From assembly GCA_036843405.1 (NCBI GenBank), contig DAITSJ010000035.1:1-15571 (forward strand): a stretch of 15,571 nucleotides of DNA, in the 5' to 3' direction. Positions 1 through 14,959 of the stretch are shown piece by piece. Under the pieces are notes generated by a model, which did no database searches, had not been told where the DNA came from, and worked only from the letters and a program-made list of their open reading frames with translations. The DNA comes from DGNJ01 sp002388905. Lineage in GTDB: Bacteria > Pseudomonadota > Gammaproteobacteria > Pseudomonadales > Porticoccaceae. Within the stretch, counting starts at the first letter, position 1, and every line of letters starts with the position of its first letter. Both the position numbers and the translations under genes were made by a program.

Positions 1-56
1 CCGATCGTGCCCACGTTAATATGGGGTTTCTTGCGTTCAAATTTTTCCTTAGCCAC
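1..56 (-). CDS. tuf: Elongation factor Tu, N-terminal fragment (cut by window edge)
   Basis: This is the first 18 complete codons of EF-Tu, the GTPase that delivers aminoacyl-tRNA to the ribosome. The translation begins (M)AKEKFERKKPHINVGTIG, which runs into the conserved EF-Tu start of domain I just before the P-loop; the rest lies outside the window. The start is GTG at 54-56, preceded by AGAGG (minus strand, 66-70) at a 9-nt spacing. Both E. coli tuf genes also start with GTG. It is the last visible gene of the str cluster, 43 nt downstream of the fusA stop, so it corresponds by position to tufA. A second tuf copy ends the window on the other side. Identification is sure; the A/B name is positional only. 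Confidence 0.96.
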   Translation of the reverse strand, partial: MAKEKFERKKPHINVGTI

Positions 57-99
57 TTTAAATATCCTCTCAAGCTGTTTTGATTGATGTCGGCCCGAA

Positions 100-2202
<2,103 letters not shown>

Positions 2203-2286
2203 GATTTAGAACCTTAAAAATTGATGTGCTTTAAACCACAAAAAGGCAGTCGACGAGACCACCTTTCTGTGACACTGAATATAGCG

Positions 2287-2308
2287 AAAATTCCGTCTAG
2301 AAACGGAA
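2287..2308 (-). terminator. Weak terminator-like hairpin overlapping the rpsG stop codon
   Basis: On the minus strand a 6-bp stem TTCCGT/ACGGAA (2303-2308 with 2291-2296) encloses the loop TTCTAG, which contains the TAG stop of rpsG. The stem is followed directly by TTTT (2287-2290). The shape is that of an intrinsic terminator, but only two or three G-C pairs stabilise it, so at most partial attenuation before fusA, or no function, is expected. The rest of the 94-nt spacer to fusA shows nothing I recognise. Confidence 0.3.
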
Positions 2309-2767
2309 GTGCGAGAAGGCCTTGTTGGCCTCCGCCATGCGGTGCACGTCTTCCCGCTTTTTCACCGCACCACCCTTGTTCTGGTAGGCGTCGGCGATCT
2401 CGCCCGCCAGGCGCTGGCGCATGGACTTCTCTCCCCGGCCCCGGGCGAACTCCACCAGCCAGCGCATGGCCAGGGCGCCGCGGCGCGAGGGCCGCACTTC
2501 CACCGGAACCTGATAGGTGGCGCCACCGACGCGGCGGGATTTCACTTCCACCATGGGGGCGATGTTTTCCAGGGCTTCCTCGAACGCCTCAACCGGATCC
2601 TTCTTGGTCCGCTCCTCGACGATATCCAGGGCGCCGTACACAATCCGCTCGGCAACGGACTTCTTGCCACTGACCATCACGTGGTTCATGAATTTGGCCA
2701 GGGTGACATTGCCGAACTTGGGATCCGGCAGTATTTCACGTTTCGCTGCTACGCGTCTTCTGGGCAT
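2297..2767 (-). CDS. rpsG: Small subunit ribosomal protein S7 (uS7)
   Basis: S7 is a primary assembly protein of the 30S head, binds the 3' major domain of 16S rRNA and contacts the E site. The product has 156 residues, the usual bacterial length, and begins MPRRRVAAKREILPDPKFGN. The long basic beta-hairpin is visible at about 72-92 (EVKSRRVGGATYQVPVEV), followed by RPSRRGALAMRWLV. The ATG (2765-2767) is preceded only by a purine-rich GAAGAAGAGTGAG stretch with no strong Shine-Dalgarno. This agrees with the translational coupling to rpsL known for the E. coli str operon. S7 is the known autogenous repressor of that operon, and a structured element lies in the 90-nt spacer upstream. Identification is certain. 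Confidence 0.98.
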   Translation of the reverse strand: MPRRRVAAKREILPDPKFGNVTLAKFMNHVMVSGKKSVAERIVYGALDIVEERTKKDPVEAFEEALENIAPMVEVKSRRVGGATYQVPVEVRPSRRGALAMRWLVEFARGRGEKSMRQRLAGEIADAYQNKGGAVKKREDVHRMAEANKAFSHFRF

Positions 2768-2793
2768 GCTTACTCACTCTTCTTCAGGGTTAC

Positions 2794-2825
2794 CCGGGAC
2801 ATTGACGGCACATTGCCGCGCCCGG
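2794..2825 (-). promoter_or_regulatory. Candidate S7 autoregulatory RNA structure in the rpsL-rpsG spacer
   Basis: The minus-strand RNA can form an outer stem CCGGG/CCCGG (2821-2825 with 2794-2798) and an inner stem CGGCA/TGCCG (2814-2818 with 2806-2810). The apical loop is ATG, and an asymmetric internal loop has CG on one side and seven bases on the other. In E. coli the rpsL-rpsG spacer of similar length carries the S7 binding site that represses rpsG and distal genes. Position and a two-helix, asymmetric-loop shape support the same role here, but I have not aligned it to the known site. Confidence 0.5.
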
Positions 2826-2857
2826 CCTTACTCGACTTGCGTCGAAACTGGTATCGA

Positions 2858-3232
2858 TTAGCTCTTGGGTTTCTTGGCCCCGTACTTGGAACGGCGCTGA
2901 CGGCGCTTGTCGACACCGGAGGTATCCAGGCTGCCGCGCACGGTGTGATAGCGCACACCCGGCAGGTCCTTGACCCGGCCACCACGAATCAGCACAACAC
3001 TGTGTTCCTGAAGGTTGTGACCTTCACCACCGATGTAGGAACTGACTTCGTAACCGTTGGTGAGCCGCACCCGGCACACCTTACGCAGCGCGGAATTGGG
3101 CTTCTTGGGCGTGGTGGTATACACGCGGGTGCAGACACCCCGCCGCTGGGGGCAGGCCTGCAGGGCAGGCACGTCGCTCTTGGCGACCTTGCGTTTTCTC
3201 GGCTTACGAACCAACTGGTTGATCGTGGCCAT
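2858..3232 (-). CDS. rpsL: Small subunit ribosomal protein S12 (uS12)
   Basis: S12 sits at the 30S decoding centre and controls accuracy. The product has 124 residues, the usual length, starting MATINQLVRKPRKRK. The two accuracy loops are intact: TPKKPNSALRK with K43 and K44, and VKDLPG with K88, D89 and P91. Both carry the wild-type residues, so the sequence predicts a streptomycin-sensitive S12. D89 is the residue methylthiolated by RimO in E. coli. The ATG (3230-3232) has a CGGAG Shine-Dalgarno upstream at about 9 nt. It is the first gene of the str operon, 141 nt after rpoC, with its own promoter in that gap. Confidence 0.99.
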   Translation of the reverse strand: MATINQLVRKPRKRKVAKSDVPALQACPQRRGVCTRVYTTTPKKPNSALRKVCRVRLTNGYEVSSYIGGEGHNLQEHSVVLIRGGRVKDLPGVRYHTVRGSLDTSGVDKRRQRRSKYGAKKPKS

Positions 3233-3300
3233 TCACTAATACTCCGAAAAATAAAACCTTGCGATGAAGGCGTTCACTGTGACCCGGGGCCGGGCAATAG

Positions 3301-3325
3301 AAAACCGCCCCCAAAAGGGACGCGG
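3301..3325 (-). terminator. Intrinsic terminator after rpoC, overlapping the str promoter start
   Basis: Reading the minus strand, CCGC-G-TCCC (3317-3325) pairs with GGGG-GCGG (3305-3312) around a TTTT loop; one G is bulged and one pair is G-U. The stem is followed by TTTTC (3300-3304). This is a credible Rho-independent terminator for transcripts leaving rpoC. The 5' part of the stem lies at or upstream of the predicted start site of the str promoter, so only readthrough RNA would carry the whole stem. Confidence 0.6.
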
Positions 3326-3326
3326 A

Positions 3327-3355
3327 ATTCTAAAGACACCGGATCGCCGAGTCAA
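3327..3355 (-). promoter_or_regulatory. Sigma70-type str operon promoter
   Basis: The minus strand has a -35 TTGACT (3350-3355), a 17-bp spacer and a -10 TAGAAT (3327-3332), each close to consensus (TTGACA and TATAAT). The predicted transcription start is near 3319-3321, about 90 nt upstream of the rpsL ATG. The discriminator TCCGCG is GC-rich, as in promoters of ribosomal genes that ppGpp and DksA repress; stringent control is therefore inferred, not shown. It would drive rpsL, rpsG, fusA and tuf. Confidence 0.85.
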
Positions 3356-3373
3356 GGGAAGACGCCTCTCCCG

Positions 3374-7591
<4,218 letters not shown>

Positions 7592-7598
7592 GGCCCTT

Positions 7599-7603
7599 CC
7601 TCC
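7599..7603 (-). promoter_or_regulatory. Strong ribosome binding site for the TTG start of rpoC
   Basis: GGAGG lies on the minus strand 7 nt before the TTG codon. It is a complete Shine-Dalgarno core and supports the non-ATG start; no in-frame ATG or GTG nearby fits the family N-terminus better. Confidence 0.85.
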
Positions 7604-7621
7604 AGTGGATGCTTGCCTCGC

Positions 7622-7643
7622 ACACGGGCCCGGTGGCCCGTGT
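7622..7643 (-). repeat. Perfect 9-bp hairpin in the rpoB-rpoC spacer
   Basis: The inverted repeat ACACGGGCC/GGCCCGTGT encloses a 4-nt loop (ACCG on the minus strand). There is no following T-tract in either direction, so it is not a standard intrinsic terminator. It occupies a third of the 70-nt gap between rpoB and rpoC and may be an RNA-processing or mRNA-stability element; that role is inference. Confidence 0.65.
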
Positions 7644-7661
7644 CCTCTTCAAAAATAGCGG

Positions 7662-11741
<4,080 letters not shown>

Positions 11742-11799
11742 CAGTAGTCACCAGCACGTTCACATTTGTGGGGCATCACGATGCGACCCGGGGGCCGCC

Positions 11800-11818
11800 G
11801 CCTCCTTGGAGGCTTTTT
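11800..11818 (+). terminator. Antisense-oriented intrinsic terminator in the rplL-rpoB spacer
   Basis: On the plus strand GCCTCC-TT-GGAGGC is followed at once by TTTTT (11814-11818), a short but canonical intrinsic terminator; with a realistic loop the stem is five pairs. It points against all the genes, so it would stop transcripts running antisense out of rpoB toward rplL. On the minus strand the same stem has A5 before it and no T-tract after it, so it would not terminate the operon. Confidence 0.5.
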
Positions 11819-11847
11819 CCTGCTTGACGGGTAACCCAAGCAGGAAA
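11816..11847 (-). repeat. 11-bp hairpin in the rplL-rpoB spacer, possible RNase III site
   Basis: TTTCCTGCTTG (11837-11847) pairs perfectly with CAAGCAGGAAA (11816-11826); the 10-nt loop can add GGG/CCC-type pairing at the top. In E. coli the rplL-rpoB spacer holds an RNase III processing hairpin downstream of an attenuator, and this element has the same relative position. The processing role is inferred from position and stem length. Confidence 0.5.
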
Positions 11848-11873
11848 GGGCCGGCGGGAAAACCCGCCAGCCC
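11845..11873 (-). terminator. Attenuator-like hairpin between rplL and rpoB
   Basis: On the minus strand GGGCTGGCGGG (11863-11873) pairs with CCCGCCGGCCC (11848-11858) around a TTTT loop: eleven pairs with a single G-U, followed by TTT then CC. The stem is very stable but the T-tract is short, which fits partial rather than complete termination. In E. coli an attenuator here lets only part of the rplJL transcription enter rpoBC, lowering RNAP subunit output relative to L7/L12. That function is inferred here. Confidence 0.7.
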
Positions 11874-11918
11874 ATACCTGAACTGAAATCAGGACGCAGT
11901 GTACAAAGCTCGCTGTAA

Positions 11919-12299
11919 TTACTTGAGCTCGACGGAGGCGCCCGCTTCTTCCAGTTGTTTCTTGGCTTCTTCGGCATCTTCCTTGGAAGCACCTTCCTTG
12001 ACCGTGGCGGGAGCGCCGTCGACCATGTCCTTGGCCTCTTTCAGGCCAAGTCCGGTAATCGCACGAACCGCCTTGATCACGTTTACTTTCTTTTCGCCGA
12101 TGGAAGTCAGAACAATATCGAACTCGGTTTTTTCTTCCTCGGCCGGGGCTTCGCCACCGGCTGCGGGAGCACCGGCCACGGCAACGGCGGCCTGGGCGGA
12201 AACACCGAATTTCTCTTCCATCGCTTCAACAAGTTCCACGACTTCCATTACGCTCATCTCGGCGATGGCGTTCAAAATTTCGTCTTTAGACAGAGCCAT
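11919..12299 (-). CDS. rplL: Large subunit ribosomal protein L7/L12 (bL12)
   Basis: L7/L12 forms the multi-copy stalk that recruits EF-Tu, EF-G and other GTPases and is bound to the ribosome through L10. The product has 126 residues, a few more than E. coli. The N-terminal dimerisation domain is at about 1-32 (MALSKDEILNAIAEMSVMEV), an Ala/Gly-rich flexible hinge at about 34-56, and the C-terminal factor-binding domain follows with the signature ITGLGLKEAKDMVD (81-94). The ATG (12297-12299) has a TAGGAG Shine-Dalgarno at about 8 nt spacing. The gene lies 47 nt after rplJ with no structure I can see between them, consistent with co-translation and with higher output through its own strong binding site. 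Hairpins follow before rpoB. Confidence 0.99.
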   Translation of the reverse strand: MALSKDEILNAIAEMSVMEVVELVEAMEEKFGVSAQAAVAVAGAPAAGGEAPAEEEKTEFDIVLTSIGEKKVNVIKAVRAITGLGLKEAKDMVDGAPATVKEGASKEDAEEAKKQLEEAGASVELK

Positions 12300-12346
12300 G
12301 ACTCAATCTCCTAGATAACAAAACAATTTGAGTAAACAGGATACCG

Positions 12347-12877
12347 CTAGGCGGCGTCCTTCTTCTGGTCGCGTACAGCGGCAACAACGCGGGTCACTTT
12401 CGTCGGCACTTCGTTGAACGTGCGAACCAACTTGGTAACCGGTGCAATCATCACACTTGCCAGCTGGCCGAGCGCCTCTTCGAGAGTCGGCAGCTTGGCG
12501 AGCACATCGAGCTGTTCCCTGGCGAGCATCTGCCCGTTAATGGACAGCGCCTTGACCTCGAACTTGTCGTTGGTCTTGGCAAAGTCCTTAAACAGGCGGG
12601 CTGCCGCACCCGGATCTTCCATAGAAAACCCGAACAGCGATGGTCCCACCAGCGCTTCATCGACACAGGCGTAGTCCGTGCCTTCAAAAGCGCGCTTGGC
12701 AAGGGAGTTCTTGACGACGCGCAGGTCGACGTTGGCTTCCCGGGCCTGCTTGCGCAGGCTTGTCAGGTCGGCAACATTGACGCCACGGGCGTCGGCAATC
12801 ACCAGTGACAGTGCGTTGCTGGCAGTCTCGTGAACAGTCGCGACGATCGCTTTCTTGTCTTCGAGATTCAATGCCAC
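12347..12877 (-). CDS. rplJ: Large subunit ribosomal protein L10 (uL10)
   Basis: L10 anchors L7/L12 dimers to 23S rRNA near L11 and, as the L10-L12 complex, represses its own messenger. The product has 176 residues, about ten more than E. coli or Pseudomonas L10. The N-terminal RNA-binding domain begins (M)ALNLEDKKAIVATVHETA and includes ANVDLRVVKNSLAKRAF (48-64). The C-terminal helix from about residue 130 (LPTLEEALGQLASVM, then KLVRTFNEVP) would carry the L12 sites. The start is GTG (12875-12877); its MALNLEDK alignment and an AGGAG 8 nt upstream fix it. Upstream is a 261-nt leader holding an L10-leader structure and a terminator-like hairpin. It heads the rplJ-rplL pair. Confidence 0.98.
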   Translation of the reverse strand: MALNLEDKKAIVATVHETASNALSLVIADARGVNVADLTSLRKQAREANVDLRVVKNSLAKRAFEGTDYACVDEALVGPSLFGFSMEDPGAAARLFKDFAKTNDKFEVKALSINGQMLAREQLDVLAKLPTLEEALGQLASVMIAPVTKLVRTFNEVPTKVTRVVAAVRDQKKDAA

Positions 12878-12885
12878 AAGCGTAT

Positions 12886-12890
12886 CTCCT
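12886..12890 (-). promoter_or_regulatory. Ribosome binding site for the GTG start of rplJ
   Basis: AGGAG on the minus strand lies 8 nt before the GTG and confirms the start. It sits 12 nt downstream of the T-tract of the hairpin at 12903-12930, so that structure could affect access to it. Confidence 0.8.
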
Positions 12891-12902
12891 GGATTGTCCC
12901 GT

Positions 12903-12930
12903 AAAAATCCGGCTCGTAGAGCTGGCCGGA
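12903..12930 (-). terminator. Terminator-like hairpin just upstream of the rplJ ribosome binding site
   Basis: On the minus strand TCCG-(GCCA)-GCTC-TAC-GAGC-CGGA (12908-12930) makes two stacked 4-bp stems with one 4-nt bulge, then TTTTT (12903-12907). It is an intrinsic-terminator shape of moderate strength between the L10 leader and rplJ. It could be a transcription attenuator responding to the leader, or a chance structure. Confidence 0.45.
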
Positions 12931-12994
12931 AAGTAACTTACTGTGATCGAACCCAGCCTTTTCGCAAAAAAACCGATTCGGGTCACACCGTCTA

Positions 12995-13072
12995 CGCAGG
13001 CGGTGCATCCGGGGGGCGGTACTGCCTGGCTCCGCCGCCGGATCCACCATTAGACCCTGGTGGGCACCTGCG
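12995..13072 (-). ncRNA. L10 leader (autoregulatory L10-L12 binding RNA)
   Basis: The minus-strand RNA folds into a three-way junction. The base stem is CGCAGG/CCTGCG (13067-13072 with 12995-13000), arm one CCACCA/TGGTGG (13058-13063 with 13044-13049), and arm two ATCCGG/CCGGAT (13038-13043 with 13007-13012), the last extended by GGCGG/CCGCC. The 3' side of the base stem continues as CCTGCGTAGACGGTG, which matches my memory of the E. coli L10 leader (Rfam L10_leader family), as does AAAGACCG at its 5' side. A T7 tract follows (minus strand, 12966-12972), also resembling E. coli. L10 bound to L12 is known to bind this element and block rplJ translation. It starts about 66 nt after rplA and ends about 118 nt before rplJ. 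Confidence 0.88.
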
Positions 13073-13081
13073 GTCTTTGAC

Positions 13082-13126
13082 GGCCCGGGCATCGAACAAG
13101 CACGGAGCTTGAAAGAAACCCGGACC
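13082..13126 (-). repeat. Two-tier hairpin between rplA and the L10 leader
   Basis: On the minus strand GGTCCGGG (13119-13126) pairs with CCCGGGCC (13082-13089), eight pairs with one G-U. Inside it CAAGC/GCTTG (13107-13111 with 13097-13101) forms a second stem. No T-tract follows. It begins 12 nt after the rplA stop region and ends just before the L10 leader, so it may be a processing site separating the L11 and L10 messages. I see no clear promoter in this stretch. Confidence 0.45.
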
Positions 13127-13138
13127 CCAAAGTCTTTA

Positions 13139-13834
13139 TCAAGCCTCCAGAGAGGATTGATCGATAGTCAGGCCGGGCCCCATGGTCGTGGACAGGGTCA
13201 CCTTCTTTAGGTAGATGCCCTTGGCCGAGGCCGGCTTGACCTTTCTCAAATCTGCGATGAGCGCCTCAAGGTTTGCCTTCAGGGCGGCCGCATCAAAGCT
13301 GACACGGCCAATGCCACCGTGCACGATGCCGTTTTTATCGGTCCGGAAGCGCACCTGACCGGCCTTGGCGTTGCGCACGGCGGTGCCCACATCCTGAGTC
13401 ACGGTGCCGGTCTTTGGATTGGGCATCAGGCCCCGGGGACCGAGAATCTGGCCCAACTGGCCGACAACGCGCATGGCGGCGGGGTCGGCGACAACCACGT
13501 CGAAGTCCATGTTTCCGCCCTTGACCTCTTCGGCCAGGTCGTCCATGCCGACGATATCGGCGCCCGCTTCCTTGGCCTGGTCGGCAGCGGCACCCTGGGC
13601 AAATACCGCGACGCGGACAGTTTTGCCGGTACCGTGGGGCAGGGTGGTGGCACCGCGAACCACCTGGTCGGATTTGCGCGGGTCGACACCCAGGTTGACA
13701 GCCACATCCACGGTCTCCTCGAACTTGACGCCGGAGAGCTCTTTCAGGAGTGCCACGGCCTCGTCAATGGAGTACTGCCTGGCGCTGTCGATTTTTTCGC
13801 GAATCAACCGAACACGTTTCGATAGTCTGGCCAT
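13139..13834 (-). CDS. rplA: Large subunit ribosomal protein L1 (uL1)
   Basis: L1 forms the mobile L1 stalk of the 50S subunit at the E site and is the known translational repressor of the rplK-rplA messenger. The product from ATG 13832-13834 has 231 residues, the standard length, starting MARLSKRVRLIREKID. A longer in-frame reading upstream overlaps rplK and is rejected. The L1 signature LGPRGLMPNPKTGTV is at 131-145, and the N-terminal RNA-contact strand GVKFEETVDVAVNLGVDPRK at 35-54. The start lies one base after the rplK TAA, with GGAGGG inside the end of rplK, so translation is almost certainly coupled. The stop is TGA. Confidence 0.98.
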   Translation of the reverse strand: MARLSKRVRLIREKIDSARQYSIDEAVALLKELSGVKFEETVDVAVNLGVDPRKSDQVVRGATTLPHGTGKTVRVAVFAQGAAADQAKEAGADIVGMDDLAEEVKGGNMDFDVVVADPAAMRVVGQLGQILGPRGLMPNPKTGTVTQDVGTAVRNAKAGQVRFRTDKNGIVHGGIGRVSFDAAALKANLEALIADLRKVKPASAKGIYLKKVTLSTTMGPGLTIDQSSLEA

Positions 13835-13835
13835 C

Positions 13836-14267
13836 TTACACACCCTCCACATCAAGACCCATGGCGCGGGCCGAGCCGGCAATGGTCCGCACTGCCGCGT
13901 CCATATCCGCAGCGGTCAGGTCCGGCTCCTTGGTTTTGGCGATTTCCTCGAGCTGTTCCCGGGTCACCTTGCCCACCTTCTCGGTATTGGGCCGTCCGCT
14001 GCCGCTCTTGATCCCGGCGGCGCGTTTGAGCAGGAACGCGGCGGGGGGCGTTTTCATGGTGAAAGTGAAGCTGCGGTCGTTGTAGACCGTTATCACCACG
14101 GGAACCGGCGCACCGGGCTCCATGTTCTGGGTCTGGGCGTTAAAAGCCTTACAGAACTCCATGATATTGACGCCGTGCTGGCCCAGGGCGGGACCTACTG
14201 GCGGACTGGGGTTGGCCTGACCAGCCGCAACCTGCAGCTTGATATAGGCCTGTACTTTCTTAGCCAT
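13836..14267 (-). CDS. rplK: Large subunit ribosomal protein L11 (uL11)
   Basis: L11 binds the GTPase-associated region of 23S rRNA with L10 and is needed for RelA activation. The product has 143 residues, one more than E. coli, starting MAKKVQAYIKLQVAAGQANP. The proline-rich N-terminal switch segment PSPPVGPALGQHGVNIMEF (20-38) is intact. The C-terminal rRNA-binding domain ends GSARAMGLDVEGV. The ATG (14265-14267) has AGGAG upstream with 9-nt spacing. It follows nusG after a 149-nt structured leader in which E. coli carries a promoter and the L1 binding site; it overlaps nothing and runs directly into rplA. Confidence 0.99.
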   Translation of the reverse strand: MAKKVQAYIKLQVAAGQANPSPPVGPALGQHGVNIMEFCKAFNAQTQNMEPGAPVPVVITVYNDRSFTFTMKTPPAAFLLKRAAGIKSGSGRPNTEKVGKVTREQLEEIAKTKEPDLTAADMDAAVRTIAGSARAMGLDVEGV

Positions 14268-14301
14268 AGATTCTTACTCCTCGTGGGTGGTTAGCGCCTC
14301 G

Positions 14302-14321
14302 GGGCGGCATTCGCCTTGCCC
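14302..14321 (-). promoter_or_regulatory. Candidate L1 binding hairpin in the rplK leader
   Basis: The minus-strand RNA can form GGGC-(AA)-GGC-GAAT-GCC-GCCC: a 4-bp and a 3-bp stem separated by a one-sided AA bulge, 34 nt before the rplK ATG. L1 is known to repress the E. coli rplK-rplA messenger through a leader structure that mimics its 23S site, a pair of short helices around an asymmetric loop. The match here is by position and general shape only. Confidence 0.35.
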
Positions 14322-14378
14322 GTCTCCGGCTCCCCGGCGGGACCTGTCCACCACGTGGGCGGCCCGCCATTGCTGAAC

Positions 14379-14403
14379 GCCGGCGGCCGCACGGCCCGCC
14401 GGC
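14379..14403 (-). repeat. GC-rich hairpin 13 nt downstream of nusG
   Basis: GCCGGCGG/CCGCCGGC plus CC/GG across a 4-nt loop gives ten G-C pairs with one bulged base (a G on the minus strand). It is not followed by T residues on the minus strand, so it is not a standard terminator. It could separate the secE-nusG and rplK-rplA messages by stopping exonucleases. TATATT (14404-14410 region) just before it resembles a -10 box, but I find no convincing -35. Confidence 0.5.
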
Positions 14404-14416
14404 AATATAAAATCTC

Positions 14417-14950
14417 TCAGGTTTTCTCGACCTGATTAAACTCCAGTTCAACCGGCGTAGATCGGCCAAAAATGGAAACGGCTACACGCAGCCGACTCTT
14501 TTCGTAATTGACCTCTTCGACCACGCCATTGAAGTCGTTGAAGGGGCCATCCACCACGCGCACCACTTCGCCCGGTTCGTACATGGTTTTCGGCCGGGGT
14601 TTTTCCTCGGAGTCGTGCACCCGCTGAAGAATGGCTTCCGCTTCTTTCTCGGTAATCGGCGCCGGCTTGTCGGCCTTGCCACCGATAAAGCCCATAACCC
14701 GAGGTGTTTCCTTGACCAGGTGCCAGGTATCGTCGTCAAGTTCCATCTGTACCAGAACATAACCCGGAAAGAACTTTCTCTCGCTCTTTCGCTTCTGGCC
14801 ACCCTTCATTTCGACCACTTCCTCGGTGGGAACCAGAATCTCGCCAAAGCGGTCCTCCATGCCGGCCAGGGCGATCCGCTCCTTCAAGACCCCCGCAACC
14901 TTTTTTTCGTAGCCCGAATAGGCGTGTACTACGTACCAACGCTTGGACAT
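14417..14950 (-). CDS. nusG: Transcription termination/antitermination factor NusG
   Basis: NusG binds the RNAP clamp, reduces pausing, and bridges to Rho or to ribosomal protein S10. The product has 177 residues (E. coli 181). The NGN domain covers about 1-118, with the signature RWYVVHAYSGYEKKV (4-18) and RKFFPGYVLVQMELDDDTWHLV (58-79). A linker leads to the KOW domain (about 124-177), with EPGEVVRVVDGPFNDFNGVV and the Rho/S10-contacting IFGRSTPVELEF (160-171). The ATG (14948-14950) lies 9 nt after the secE stop; the TAG of secE is part of the TAGGGG Shine-Dalgarno, which implies coupled translation. This is the housekeeping NusG, not RfaH. Confidence 0.99.
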   Translation of the reverse strand: MSKRWYVVHAYSGYEKKVAGVLKERIALAGMEDRFGEILVPTEEVVEMKGGQKRKSERKFFPGYVLVQMELDDDTWHLVKETPRVMGFIGGKADKPAPITEKEAEAILQRVHDSEEKPRPKTMYEPGEVVRVVDGPFNDFNGVVEEVNYEKSRLRVAVSIFGRSTPVELEFNQVEKT

Positions 14951-14959
14951 TGCTTTCCC

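Noticed and set aside
3080..3110. Possible streptomycin-resistance changes in rpsL
   Set aside because: K43 and K88 are both lysine, the wild-type state.
11773..11784. Palindrome GCATC-AC-GATGC before rpoB
   Set aside because: The arms are short with a two-base centre; such a site occurs by chance and no binding protein is suggested.
12300..12346. Regulatory structure between rplJ and rplL
   Set aside because: Only a Shine-Dalgarno for rplL is visible; no inverted repeat or promoter could be supported in these 47 bases.
13835..13882. Longer L1 reading starting 16 codons upstream
   Set aside because: It overlaps the end of rplK, and the family N-terminus MARLSKR begins exactly at the ATG at 13834.
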